A stretch of 64,000 nucleotides of DNA from Methylobacterium sp. E-066 (GTDB taxonomy: Bacteria > Pseudomonadota > Alphaproteobacteria > Rhizobiales > Beijerinckiaceae): NCBI RefSeq assembly GCF_022829635.1, contig NZ_JAKSYO010000150.1:38974-102973 (forward strand), given 5' to 3'. Shown in pieces: positions 33,360 to 42,372 of this stretch; position 1 is the stretch's first letter; every line of letters starts with the position of its first letter. A model generated the notes under the pieces. The model was not told the origin of the DNA, did no database searches, and saw only the letters and a program-made list of their open reading frames with translations. The translations under genes were made by a program, and so were the position numbers.

Positions 33360-36300
33360 CGCGCCGAAGCCGCAGCGCGCGCGGGATGGAACGGCGCGGC
33401 GCCGACCGCGCTGGTCCGGACATGGTCGAGCAGGGCCTGGACCGGGTGGCGCAGCCGGACGCCGTCGACGAGCTTGGCCTGAGACCGGCAGGAATAGCCG
33501 TCCGCCAGCAGGGTGCCGGCGGGGGCATCGGCCACGTGGTGCGCCCAGCTCAGGCCGTAGATCGCCTCGGAGGTGGCGCGGTTGCGCGTCTCGTGACCGT
33601 AGGTCCCGGCCATGCCGCAGCAGCCCGCCGCCGGCACGTCGAGCCGCAGTCCGAGATGGGTGAACACGGCCTGCCAGTCGCGCACCGCGCCGGGGGCGTT
33701 GGTGCGCTCGGTGCAATGGGGCAGCAGCCGCAGGGTCGCGCCACCCTGCCGGGGCGCGATCCGGTCGAGCTGGGTGGCAAGCCATTCCTGCAGAATCTGG
33801 ACCTTGGGCAGGTCGTCGCCGCCGAGCGCCTGAGCATATTCGGACCGGTAGGTCAGCGTCATCGAGGGGTCGAGGCCGATGAGCGGCACGCCCGAGCGGG
33901 CGAGCGTCCGCAGCATCGCGGCGTTGGAGCGCGCCACCGCGGCGAACCGGGCCAGGAAGCCGTGAACGTGCAGCGGCTTGCCGTTCGGCCGGTAGGGCAC
34001 GAGCCAGGGTTGGAAGCCGAGGGCGATGAGGAGCGCGCAGGCATCCACCACCAGGGCCGCCTCGAAATGGCTGGTGAAGGCGTCCTGCACCAGCAGCACC
34101 GCGCGCTCCCGCTCCGCCGGGGCGAGCCGGGCCAGCGCCTCCGGGGTTGCAGTGGCGACCCCGAGACCGGCGAGCCGCGCTTTCAGGTCCACGGGCGACA
34201 GGGCCGGAATCCCGACCAGGCCGGCCTTGGCCAGCAGCATCCGGGCGAGCGGGTTGGCCAGGGCCGCGTTGCTCAGGCGCGGCATCCGGGCCGCCAGCGG
34301 CAGCAGCGGCTCCAGAGCCGCCACCAGATGGTCCTTCAGGGGCCGGGCGTAGCGGGCGTGGTAGAGCGCCAGGAACTTGGCCCGGAAGGTCGGCACGTCG
34401 ACCTTGATCGGGCACGAGCCCGTGCAGGATTTGCAGGCAAGGCAGCCGTCCATCGCCTCCTTGACGGCGTGCGAGAAATCATCCGCCTCGGAGCCGCGCC
34501 GGAAACCACTCCGCAAAGTCGCGAAAAGATCGGGCAGCCAGCCGGCGCGCTGGCGCTTGAGCTCCGCGGCCGGGTCGATCCCCGCCTGCGCGGCCAGCCG
34601 CAGCCACTCGCGCATCAGCGAGGCGCGGCCCTTGGGCGAGTGCCGGCGCTCCCGGGTCGCCTTCCAGGACGGGCACATCGCGTCGTCCGGATCGTAATTG
34701 AAGCAGGCGCCGTTGCCGTTGCAGTGCAGGGCCTCGTCGAAATCCTGCCGGACCGGCGGCGGGATCGTGCGGTCCTGCTCGCCCCGGCGGGGCACGCCGT
34801 CGATCCGGGTGAGCGCGCCGCCCTGGGCCGAGGCGATCTTGCCGGGGTTCATCCGGTCGCCCGGGTCGAAGGCGCGCTTGACCGCCTCCAGCGCCGGCAT
34901 CAGCGGCCCGAAGGTCGTGGGCACGAATTCGGAGCGGAAGCCCTTGCCGTGCTCGCCCCAGAGCAGCCCGCCATATTTGGCGGTGAGCGCGACCACGCCC
35001 TCGGTGACCTCGCGGATCAGCGCGTTCTGGTTCGGGTCCTTCAGGTCGATCGCCGGTCGGACATGCAGCACGCCGGCATCGACATGGCCGAACATGCCGT
35101 AGCGCAGCCCCTTGGCGTCGAGCAGCGCCCGGAACTCGGCGATGTAGTCGGCGAGCCGCTCCGGCGGCACCGCGGTATCCTCGACGAACGGGATCGGGCG
35201 CGCATCGCCCTTGGCGGCGCCGAGCAGGCCCACCGCCTTCTTGCGCATAGTCCAGAGTTTTTCGATCGCCGCGCCGCGGGCGATGGTGAAGCCCAACCGC
35301 TTGGTATCGGTGCCGCGCTCGGCCTCCAGCATCGTGGTGAGCCGCGCCAGGGCGGCGTCCACCGCCTGCGCATCGTCGCCCACGAATTCCACCAGATTGA
35401 TGCCGTGGACCGGGCGCCCACCGGGATCGTCGGGGAAGAAGGCCTGCACCTCGGCCCAGATCGGGTCCTGGCGGGCGAGCCCCAGCACGGTGGAATCGAT
35501 GGTCTCCACGGAGGCCGCGCCGAACGGCAGCAGGGCCTGAGCGTCACGCAAAGCCGCGTCGAAATCCACGTAGGAGAGCGCCACCAGCACCGAAGCCTTC
35601 GGGATCGGCAGCACGTTGAGCCGTGCCTCGGCGATCAGCGCCAGGGTGCCCTCGGAGCCGCAGAGCACGCTCTTGAGGTCGAAGCGCCCTGACGCGTCGC
35701 GCAGATGGGCGAGGTCGTAGCCGGTGAGGCAGCGGTTGAGCTTAGGGAAGCGCTCGGCGATCAGCGCCGCGTTCTCGGCGACGACGGTGTCGACGGTGCG
35801 GTGGATCGCGCCGACGCGATCGTTGCGCGCCTTGGCGGCGCTGAGCCCGGCCTCGTCCAGCGGCTCGGCTTCCCAGACCGTGCCGTCGGTGAGCACGCAG
35901 GTCAGCGCCAGGACGTGGTCGCGGGTCTTGCCGTACAGGCAGGAGCCCTGCCCGCAGGCGTCCGTGGAGATCATGCCGCCGATGGTGGCGCGGTTCGAGG
36001 TCGAGAGCTCGGGAGCGAAGAACAGGCCATGCGCGGCCAGCGCCCGGTTGAGCTGGTCCTTCACCACCCCGGGCTCGACCCGGACGGTGCGGCGGGCGAC
36101 GTCAATCTCCAGGATGCGGTTCATGTGCCGCGAGGTGTCGACCACGAGGCCGTGGCCGAGCGACTGGCCGTTGGTGCCGGTGGCACCGCCGCGCGGGCGG
36201 ATCACGATCTCGGTGAAGCGCGGATCGTAAAGCAGCTTGGCGATCCGCACGAGGTCGTCGCGCGAGCGCGGGAAAGCCACCGCCCCCGGCTCGACTTGGT

Positions 36301-36442
36301 AGATCGAGTTGTCGGTGGAAAAGACCGTGCGGTCGGCGGCCGACACCGTGAGGTCGCCCTCGAAGCCGCGCAGGCGCAGCTCGGCGACAGCCGCCTCATA
36401 GAGCGGCACGGCCTCGGTGTGGCGGGTCAGGACCGGGATCAT
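33356..36442 (-). CDS. ydiJ: FAD/Fe-S D-2-hydroxyacid dehydrogenase (YdiJ-like, GlcD-GlcF fusion)
   Basis: 1028 aa, close to YdiJ length. Domains: FAD-binding (VIRPRGGATGTNGQSLGHG, residues about 80-100; STDACGQGSCLYGKT), FAD-linked oxidase C-terminal domain, then a ferredoxin-like region with CNGNGACFNYDPDDAMCP and CLACKSCTGSCPIKVDVP, and a C-terminal cysteine-rich CCG domain (AAGCCGMAGTYGHE). Members oxidise D-2-hydroxyglutarate, D-lactate or similar and pass electrons to quinone or a flavoprotein. It is first gene of an operon with panE. Confidence 0.93.
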   Translation of the reverse strand: MIPVLTRHTEAVPLYEAAVAELRLRGFEGDLTVSAADRTVFSTDNSIYQVEPGAVAFPRSRDDLVRIAKLLYDPRFTEIVIRPRGGATGTNGQSLGHGLVVDTSRHMNRILEIDVARRTVRVEPGVVKDQLNRALAAHGLFFAPELSTSNRATIGGMISTDACGQGSCLYGKTRDHVLALTCVLTDGTVWEAEPLDEAGLSAAKARNDRVGAIHRTVDTVVAENAALIAERFPKLNRCLTGYDLAHLRDASGRFDLKSVLCGSEGTLALIAEARLNVLPIPKASVLVALSYVDFDAALRDAQALLPFGAASVETIDSTVLGLARQDPIWAEVQAFFPDDPGGRPVHGINLVEFVGDDAQAVDAALARLTTMLEAERGTDTKRLGFTIARGAAIEKLWTMRKKAVGLLGAAKGDARPIPFVEDTAVPPERLADYIAEFRALLDAKGLRYGMFGHVDAGVLHVRPAIDLKDPNQNALIREVTEGVVALTAKYGGLLWGEHGKGFRSEFVPTTFGPLMPALEAVKRAFDPGDRMNPGKIASAQGGALTRIDGVPRRGEQDRTIPPPVRQDFDEALHCNGNGACFNYDPDDAMCPSWKATRERRHSPKGRASLMREWLRLAAQAGIDPAAELKRQRAGWLPDLFATLRSGFRRGSEADDFSHAVKEAMDGCLACKSCTGSCPIKVDVPTFRAKFLALYHARYARPLKDHLVAALEPLLPLAARMPRLSNAALANPLARMLLAKAGLVGIPALSPVDLKARLAGLGVATATPEALARLAPAERERAVLLVQDAFTSHFEAALVVDACALLIALGFQPWLVPYRPNGKPLHVHGFLARFAAVARSNAAMLRTLARSGVPLIGLDPSMTLTYRSEYAQALGGDDLPKVQILQEWLATQLDRIAPRQGGATLRLLPHCTERTNAPGAVRDWQAVFTHLGLRLDVPAAGCCGMAGTYGHETRNRATSEAIYGLSWAHHVADAPAGTLLADGYSCRSQAKLVDGVRLRHPVQALLDHVRTSAVGAAPFHPARAAASAR

Positions 36443-36557
36443 GCAGGCGTTCTACACCCGGCGGATCGCGAGGGAAGATCGGCGCTTATGTCACGCCGAC
36501 CCGGTGGGGGCTGGCACCCTGTTTGCCACAGGGGATGACGTTACGGAGCGAATACCC

Positions 36558-36896
36558 ATGAACGCGAGCGTCGAACGGGTCCGGGATGCCCTGGCCGAAC
36601 TGATCAAGGCCGCCCTCATCTCCGACGACGGCAAGAGCCTCGCCTGCCGCGAGGCCGGGCGGGACAAACTCGCCGGGCTGGCGGCCGACCCACCGGAGGC
36701 CGAGAGCCTGCGCATGGACGGCGCCTGGATGCTGGCGATCCAGCAGGCGGAGACGCCGGAGCTGGCCGCCGAGGAGGGCCAGGTGAACCTGACCTTGCCG
36801 CGCGCCTGCCCGTTCACCCTGGACGACATCCTGGCCCCCGGTTTCGATGTGGATCACGCGGTCGAGCGCATCCGCAAGTCCGCCTCCACGGGCTGA
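36558..36896 (+). CDS. small conserved hypothetical protein
   Basis: 112 aa, acidic, soluble, no signal peptide. It starts at ATG 36558 with GGAG ten bases upstream. An N-terminal helix (VRDALAELIKAALI) leads into an Ala/Glu-rich centre and the C-terminal CPFTLDDILAPGFDVDHAVE, which weakly recalls the end of DUF29 proteins, but the rest does not match. Function unknown. It is divergent from ydiJ and precedes rnr on the same strand. Confidence 0.6.
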   Translation: MNASVERVRDALAELIKAALISDDGKSLACREAGRDKLAGLAADPPEAESLRMDGAWMLAIQQAETPELAAEEGQVNLTLPRACPFTLDDILAPGFDVDHAVERIRKSASTG

Positions 36897-37034
36897 ACGC
36901 GCCTGTTGAGGACGCGACAGCCGCCGTTGCCGCGGACCGGCCGGAACCCCATCTTGCAGTGACGAGACCGAATCAGCGGTCCGGCGCCCGATCGCGGGCG
37001 CACGCCTTTTTCGAGAACCGTCCGGCACCACCTT

Positions 37035-39356
37035 TTGGCACCACGCATCAGCGCAGAGGCGGCCGAACCCGCCGCTCCCCCGCCCTTCCCCACCCGCGAG
37101 CAGATCCTCGCCTTCGTGGCGGAGGCGACCGAACCCGTCGGCAAGCGGGAGATCGCCAAGGCGTTCGGCATCAAGGGCGCCGCCAAGATCGACCTGAAAC
37201 GCATCCTCAAGGAGATCGAGGAGGACGGCGCCGTCGATCGCGGGCGCGGCGGCCTCGCGGCCGCGGGCCGTCTGCCGCCGGTGGTGCTGACCGATATCCG
37301 CTCGCGCGACCGGCACGGCGACTTCCTGGCGATCCCGGTGGAGTGGGCCGGCACCGGCAAGCCGCCCTCCATCGTGCTCACGCAAAGTCGCGGGCCGCGC
37401 AAGGGCAACCGGCCGGCCGCCGGGATCGGCGACCGGGCCCTGGTCCGGGTCGAACGGGACGCCGAGGGCGGCTATACCGGCCGGGTCATCAAGGTCATCG
37501 GCAAGAACAAGGCTGAGATCATCGGCGTCTACCGGGCCGGCGCGCAGGGCGGCCGGATCGTGCCCGTGGAGAAGCGCTCGCAAGGGCGCGAAATCCTGAT
37601 CCCGCCCGGCGAGGAGGGTCAGGCCCGGGACGGCGACCTCGTCAGCGTGTCGCTGGAGCGCGAGACACGCTTCGGCCTGCCGCGGGGGCGCGTCCGGGAG
37701 CGGCTCGGCTCGCTCGGTTCCGAGAAGGCCGTGAGCCTGATCGCGCTCCACCTGCACAACATCCCGCACGTTTTTTCAGACCCGACCCTGGCGGAGGCCG
37801 ACGCCGCCGCACCCGCCTCGCTCAAAGGCCGCGAGGATTGGCGCGACCGCCCGCTGCTGACCATCGACCCGCCCGACGCCAAGGACCACGACGACGCCGT
37901 GATGGCCGAGGCCGATCCCGACCCGGCCAATCCGGGCGGCTTCATCGTCACCGTCGCCATCGCGGATGTCGCGGCTTACGTCCGCCCCGGTTCGAGCCTC
38001 GACCGCGAGGCGCTGGAGCGGGGCAACTCGGTCTACTTCCCCGATCGCGTCGTGCCGATGCTGCCGGAGCGGATCTCGAACGATCTCTGCTCCCTGCGCG
38101 AGGGCGAGGACCGCCCGGCCATCGCGGTCCGGATGGTGATCGCCGCCGACGGCGTGAAGCGGCGCCACACGTTCCACCGGGTGATGATGCGCTCGCGCGC
38201 CAAGCTCGCCTACGCGCAGGCGCAAGCCGCCATCGACGGCCAGCCGGACGCCACCACCGGGCCGCTGCTGGAGACGGTCCTGAATCCGCTCTGGACGGCC
38301 TACGCCGCCCTGCGCGAGGCGCGCGACCGCCGCGGCCCGTTGGCCCTCGACCTGCCTGAGCGCAAGGTGCTGCTGTCGCCCGAGGGCGCGGTCGACCGGG
38401 TGATCGTGCCGGAGCGCCTCGACGCGCACCGGCTGATCGAGGAGTTCATGATCCAGGCCAACGTCGCCGCGGCCGAGACCCTGGAGGCGGCCAAGCAGGT
38501 GCTGATCTACCGGGTCCACGACGAGCCGGCGCAGGAGAAGATGCAGGCGCTCGGCGAGGTTCTGGCCTCGGTCGGGATCAAGCTGCCCAAGGAAGGCGCG
38601 CTGCGCCCCGCCCTGTTCAACCGCATCCTCGGATCGGTGGCGGGCAGCGAGCACGCGACCTTCATCAACGAGGTGGTGCTGCGCTCCCAGGCGCAGGCGG
38701 TCTACGCCGCCGAGAATCTCGGCCATTTCGGGCTGAACCTGCGCCGCTACGCGCATTTCACCTCGCCGATCCGGCGCTACGCCGACCTGATCGTGCACCG
38801 GGCGCTGATCACCGCCTGCCGCCTCGGCTCCGACGGCCTGCCGCCGGAGGTGTCCCTGGGCGAACTCGCGCAGGTCGGCGAACAGATCTCGGCGGCCGAA
38901 CGCCGCGCCATGGCAGCCGAGCGCGAGACCATCGACCGGCTGATCGCCCACCATCTGGTCGACCGGATCGGCGCAACCTTCGCGGGGCAGATCGCGGGCG
39001 TCACCCGGTCGGGCCTGTTCATCAAGCTCGACGAGACCGGGGCGGACGGGTTCGTGCCGATCTCGCAGCTCGGCGCCGACTATTTCCGCCACGAGGAGGC
39101 CCGCCACGCCCTGGTGGGCGAGCGCAGCGGCGAGACCTTCCGGCTCGGCGACCGGGTCGAGGTCCGCCTGGTGGAGGCCGCGCCCGTGGCCGGCGCGCTC
39201 CGCTTCGAGCTGCTCAGCGAGGGCAAGACCCGCGCCGGGTCTGGCAAGGATGGCGGCGGCCGGAAGCCCGGCGGCCGCCCGTTCAAGGCGGCGGCGTCGG
39301 GGCGTCCGCCTGGCATCCGCAACGCCGGTACGCGCCATCGCGGCTCGCGCCGGTGA
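37035..39356 (+). CDS. rnr: ribonuclease R
   Basis: 773 aa from TTG 37035; no ATG or GTG fits the conserved N-terminus. It is a 3'-5' exoribonuclease of the RNase II superfamily that degrades structured RNA. An N-terminal winged-helix (PTREQILAFVAEATEPVGKR), cold-shock regions, the RNB catalytic block (TIDPPDAKDHDDAV with the metal-binding aspartates), RRYAHFTSPIRRYADL, and an S1 domain (GVTRSGLFIKLDETGADGFV) are present. The tail is Gly/Arg/Lys-rich, as in other RNase R proteins. It heads a run with DUF983, NUDIX and MFS genes. Confidence 0.95.
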   Translation: MAPRISAEAAEPAAPPPFPTREQILAFVAEATEPVGKREIAKAFGIKGAAKIDLKRILKEIEEDGAVDRGRGGLAAAGRLPPVVLTDIRSRDRHGDFLAIPVEWAGTGKPPSIVLTQSRGPRKGNRPAAGIGDRALVRVERDAEGGYTGRVIKVIGKNKAEIIGVYRAGAQGGRIVPVEKRSQGREILIPPGEEGQARDGDLVSVSLERETRFGLPRGRVRERLGSLGSEKAVSLIALHLHNIPHVFSDPTLAEADAAAPASLKGREDWRDRPLLTIDPPDAKDHDDAVMAEADPDPANPGGFIVTVAIADVAAYVRPGSSLDREALERGNSVYFPDRVVPMLPERISNDLCSLREGEDRPAIAVRMVIAADGVKRRHTFHRVMMRSRAKLAYAQAQAAIDGQPDATTGPLLETVLNPLWTAYAALREARDRRGPLALDLPERKVLLSPEGAVDRVIVPERLDAHRLIEEFMIQANVAAAETLEAAKQVLIYRVHDEPAQEKMQALGEVLASVGIKLPKEGALRPALFNRILGSVAGSEHATFINEVVLRSQAQAVYAAENLGHFGLNLRRYAHFTSPIRRYADLIVHRALITACRLGSDGLPPEVSLGELAQVGEQISAAERRAMAAERETIDRLIAHHLVDRIGATFAGQIAGVTRSGLFIKLDETGADGFVPISQLGADYFRHEEARHALVGERSGETFRLGDRVEVRLVEAAPVAGALRFELLSEGKTRAGSGKDGGGRKPGGRPFKAAASGRPPGIRNAGTRHRGSRR

Positions 39357-39379
39357 CCCGGCCGGTGTAGACCCTGGAC

Positions 39380-39850
39380 ATGGCCACCGACGCGATTCCC
39401 GTGCGCACCCGCCTGATCCCCGCGATGGCGCGCGGCTTCATCGGTCGCTGTCCGCATTGCGGCCAGGGCCGGATCTTCGGGCGCTTCCTCAAGGTGCGGC
39501 CGGAATGCGATGCCTGCGGCCTCGAACTGCACCACCACCGGGCCGACGACCTGCCGCCCTACGCGGTGATCTTCATCGTCGGCCACATCGTCGGCTACCT
39601 GATCCTAGAGACCGAGACCAATTACGACGTCCCGCTCTGGGTCGAGATGGGCATCTGGCCGGTCTTTACGCTGCTCTTCGCCCTCGCGCTGCTCCAGCCG
39701 GTCAAGGGCGCGGTCGTCGGGTTGCAATATGCCCTTGGCATGCAAGGCTTCGCCACGTTACCGCGGGGCCGCCCCGTCTCGGGGTTGAAGGAGACGCGCC
39801 TTGCCGCAGCCGGAGCCGCAGCAGGAATCCGAGATCCCGACCAGCCTTGA
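39380..39850 (+). CDS. DUF983 family membrane protein
   Basis: 156 aa. N-terminal zinc-ribbon-like CPHCGQGRIFGRFLKVRPECDACG (Cys pairs 7-10 residues and further apart) and two transmembrane helices (YAVIFIVGHIVGYLIL and VFTLLFALALLQPVKGAVVG). This matches DUF983. The family has been linked to cytochrome oxidase genes in other bacteria, but function is unknown. Its 3' end overlaps the NUDIX gene by 50 bp; the two frames differ. Confidence 0.9.
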   Translation: MATDAIPVRTRLIPAMARGFIGRCPHCGQGRIFGRFLKVRPECDACGLELHHHRADDLPPYAVIFIVGHIVGYLILETETNYDVPLWVEMGIWPVFTLLFALALLQPVKGAVVGLQYALGMQGFATLPRGRPVSGLKETRLAAAGAAAGIRDPDQP

Positions 39851-40550
39851 GCCGAAGCCGTCACCGGCGCGCCTGCGCCCGCGGGACGCCGCGACCCTGA
39901 TCGTGCTCGACCGGCGCGGCAAAGGCGGCCCGAAGGTCCTGATGGGCCGGCGGAACCCGAAACTCGCGTTCATGCCGGGGCAGTTCGTGTTCCCAGGCGG
40001 CCGGATCGAGCTCGGCGACCGCCACATGCCGGTGGCCGGCGCCCTGCCCGACTACGCCGAGGCCGCGCTGACCCGGCAGGTCTCCCGGCCGCCGCACCAT
40101 CTCGGCCGGGCGCTGGCGCTCGCCGCCATCCGGGAAACCTATGAGGAGACCGGCCTGTTGCTGGGTACGACCGAGCACGGCGCCCCCGAGACCACGCCGG
40201 AGGGCTGGGAAGGCTTTGCCCGGCACGGAATCCTGCCGGACCTGGAGGCGCTGCATCTGGTTGCCCGGGCGATCACGCCGCCCAAGCGCGTGCGCCGGTT
40301 CGACACGCGTTTCTTCGCCATCGACCGCCGCCTGGTCGCGGCCGAGGAGCCGGGCCGGGTGAGCCCGGACTCCGAATTCACCGAGCTTGCCTGGGTCCGC
40401 CTCGACGCGGCGCGCAAGCTCGACCTGCCGTTCATCACCCGGGCCGTCCTCGACGATCTCGAGGCGCAGATCGCCGTCGATTTCGCGCCGTACCGGATGA
40501 TCCCCTTCCATTACGAGCGCTACGGGCGCCGCGAACGGGTCGCCTTGTGA
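39801..40550 (+). CDS. NUDIX hydrolase
   Basis: 249 aa from TTG 39801, behind a good AAGGAG. A NUDIX fold with VFPGGRIELGDR and a split Nudix box helix (LALAAIRETYEETGLLLG). It has the long insertion between these typical of the CoA-pyrophosphatase-like/NUDT group. Substrate is unknown. The start lies inside the DUF983 gene (50-bp overlap) and the stop overlaps the MFS gene (GTGA), so the three are translationally linked. Confidence 0.88.
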   Translation: MPQPEPQQESEIPTSLEPKPSPARLRPRDAATLIVLDRRGKGGPKVLMGRRNPKLAFMPGQFVFPGGRIELGDRHMPVAGALPDYAEAALTRQVSRPPHHLGRALALAAIRETYEETGLLLGTTEHGAPETTPEGWEGFARHGILPDLEALHLVARAITPPKRVRRFDTRFFAIDRRLVAAEEPGRVSPDSEFTELAWVRLDAARKLDLPFITRAVLDDLEAQIAVDFAPYRMIPFHYERYGRRERVAL

Positions 40551-41737
40551 ATGTGTCCGAGAGGCCGGACCGGATCGTCGCGCCAAGCGGGATCGGGCCG
40601 GACACCGTGGCGGCGATCACCGCCGCCATCGCCTGCGTCACCGTCGTCGGGATCGGGCTGAGCCTGTCGATCCCGCTCCTGTCGATCGAGATGGAGCGAC
40701 GCGGCGCATCGAGCACCGTGATCGGGCTCAACACCGCGATCGCGGGTGTTGCCAGCATCTGCACGGTGCCGTTCGTGCCGCGGCTGGCGTCGCGGATCGG
40801 CGTCGCACGGCTCCTGTGCCTGGCGCTGATCGTGGGGGCAGTGAGCCTCGCGGCCTTCCCGATGGTTCCGGGCATCGCCCTGTGGTTCCCCCTGCGCTTC
40901 GTGTTCTCGATGACGCTCGGCGCGCTGTTCGTGCTCTCCGAGTATTGGATCAACGCGGCAGCCCCGCCGGAGCGGCGCGGCCTGGTGATGGGCATCTACG
41001 CCACCGTGCTGGCCGCCGGCTTCGCGGTCGGCCCGGCCCTGCTGGCGCTGGTCGGAACCGAGGGCTTGGCGCCCTACCTGACCGGCGCAGCCCTGATGCT
41101 GGCCGGCGGCCTGCCGATCGTCCTCGCCCGCGGGCTGTCGCCGACGATCGAGCACGGCTCCGGCCGCAGCATCCTCGCCTATCTGCGCCTCGCACCCGGG
41201 GCGCTGCTCGCCGCCCTCGCCTACGGGGCGGTGGAGACCGGGATCTTCGCGATCCTGCCGCTCTACGGGCTGCGCCTCGGCTACGACGCGCAAGGGGCAG
41301 CTGGCCTCGTCAGCCTGATCGCGCTGGGCAACGTGCTGTTCCAGATCCCGTTCGGCTGGCTCGCCGACCGCTTCGACCGGCACGCGGTGCTCCTCGGCGC
41401 GGGCCTCGGCGGCGCCGCGGGCTCGGCCCTGATCCCGCTGGCCTCCGGTTCGCCGGTGGCCCTCGGCCTCATCCTGTTCCTGTGGGGCGGCATCGCCGGC
41501 ACGCTCTACACGGTCGGCCTGACCACCTTGGGCGACCGGGTTCCGGCCACCGATCTCGCGGGCGCCAACGCCGCCTTTGTGGTGCTGTACAATGTCGGCC
41601 TGATGCTGGGGCCGCCCGTGATCGGCGGCGGCCTCGACCTCGTGCCGCCGCACGGCTTCGCCTGGGCGCTGCTCGCCCTGTTCCTGGCCTTCTCGTTGAG
41701 CCTGGCCACGATGGAGCGATCCGCCCCCCGGTCTTGA
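40547..41737 (+). CDS. MFS transporter (YcaD-like)
   Basis: 396 aa from GTG 40547 overlapping the NUDIX stop. About 12 transmembrane helices; the MFS loop motif appears as VPRLASRIGVARLLCL and GWLADRFDRHAVLLGAG. SEYWINAAAPPERRGLVMGIYATVL is typical of the YcaD group of small MFS proteins. Substrate unknown. Last gene before rpmG; a hairpin at 41776-41793 may end the transcript. Confidence 0.88.
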   Translation: MNVSERPDRIVAPSGIGPDTVAAITAAIACVTVVGIGLSLSIPLLSIEMERRGASSTVIGLNTAIAGVASICTVPFVPRLASRIGVARLLCLALIVGAVSLAAFPMVPGIALWFPLRFVFSMTLGALFVLSEYWINAAAPPERRGLVMGIYATVLAAGFAVGPALLALVGTEGLAPYLTGAALMLAGGLPIVLARGLSPTIEHGSGRSILAYLRLAPGALLAALAYGAVETGIFAILPLYGLRLGYDAQGAAGLVSLIALGNVLFQIPFGWLADRFDRHAVLLGAGLGGAAGSALIPLASGSPVALGLILFLWGGIAGTLYTVGLTTLGDRVPATDLAGANAAFVVLYNVGLMLGPPVIGGGLDLVPPHGFAWALLALFLAFSLSLATMERSAPRS

Positions 41738-41775
41738 CCTGACCGACCCGATCGGGCATTGACCCGCCCGTATTC

Positions 41776-41793
41776 GGCCGGGCTTTCCCGGCC
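41776..41793 (+). terminator. possible weak terminator hairpin between MFS gene and rpmG
   Basis: GGCCGGG-CTTT-CCCGGCC is a perfect 7-bp stem followed by ATTTGCG, so the T tract is poor. It may end the rnr-to-MFS transcript or sit in the rpmG leader. Confidence 0.35.
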
Positions 41794-41843
41794 ATTTGCG
41801 TTTCGCTCACGCGGAATGCCGCACCCTGCAGGAGCGCCGCGCC

Positions 41844-42011
41844 ATGGCCAAGGCCGTCACCGTCAAGATCAAGCTCATCTCCACCGCCGACACCGGCTAT
41901 TTCTACGTCACCAAGAAGAACTCCCGCACGCAGACCGAGAAGCTGACGATGCGCAAGTACGACCCGGTGGCGCGCAAGCACGTCGAGTTCAAGGAAACCA
42001 AGATCAAGTAA
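41844..42011 (+). CDS. rpmG: 50S ribosomal protein L33
   Basis: 55 aa. MAKAVTVKIKLISTADTGYF and the conserved TKKNSRT and KYDPVARKHVEFKETKIK identify L33 of the large ribosomal subunit. There are no cysteines, so it is the zinc-independent (C-minus) form. GGAG upstream of ATG 41844 and a strong terminator 50 bp downstream mark it as a monocistronic gene. Confidence 0.97.
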   Translation: MAKAVTVKIKLISTADTGYFYVTKKNSRTQTEKLTMRKYDPVARKHVEFKETKIK

Positions 42012-42062
42012 GGCAAGATCGAGAAGGTTTGAGGCCGCCCTCAGGCCTCAGCCGATCCGAAG

Positions 42063-42090
42063 AGCCGCTCCGGGGACGGGGCGGCTTTTT
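42063..42090 (+). terminator. intrinsic terminator of rpmG
   Basis: AGCCGCTCC (42063-42071) pairs with GGGGCGGCT (42078-42086), with one G-T pair, around a short loop, followed directly by a T run (42086-42090). Confidence 0.85.
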
Positions 42091-42236
42091 CTATGTGCGC
42101 ACCGATCCGTCCTCCGGTGGTCGGCCCCAGCCCAGTGCCACGCCGTAGTGTCGCCGCGATTCGGGCGCTGCCTGACGCTGCGCCGGGATCCGCATCCCCC
42201 CGCATTGGCCGGACCGGTCATTGGAGCGCGCACACG

Positions 42237-42365
42237 ATGTCGAAAATGCTGCTGACGATGGTGATCGTCCTGGCGGTTCTCGCGGCCCGCATCGTCCTCA
42301 AGCTGCCGCTGCTGCCCTATCGGGCGGTTCGCGGCCTCTGGCGGAGCCTGTCGGCTCCGGCCTGA
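42237..42365 (+). CDS. 42-aa small membrane protein
   Basis: ATG 42237 with GGAG eleven bases upstream. A single hydrophobic helix (LLTMVIVLAVLAARIVL) is followed by a basic amphipathic tail (YRAVRGLWRSL). No known family. It stands alone between the rpmG terminator and the convergent LysR gene. Moderate-low confidence owing to size. Confidence 0.45.
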   Translation: MSKMLLTMVIVLAVLAARIVLKLPLLPYRAVRGLWRSLSAPA

Positions 42366-42372
42366 ACACGGC

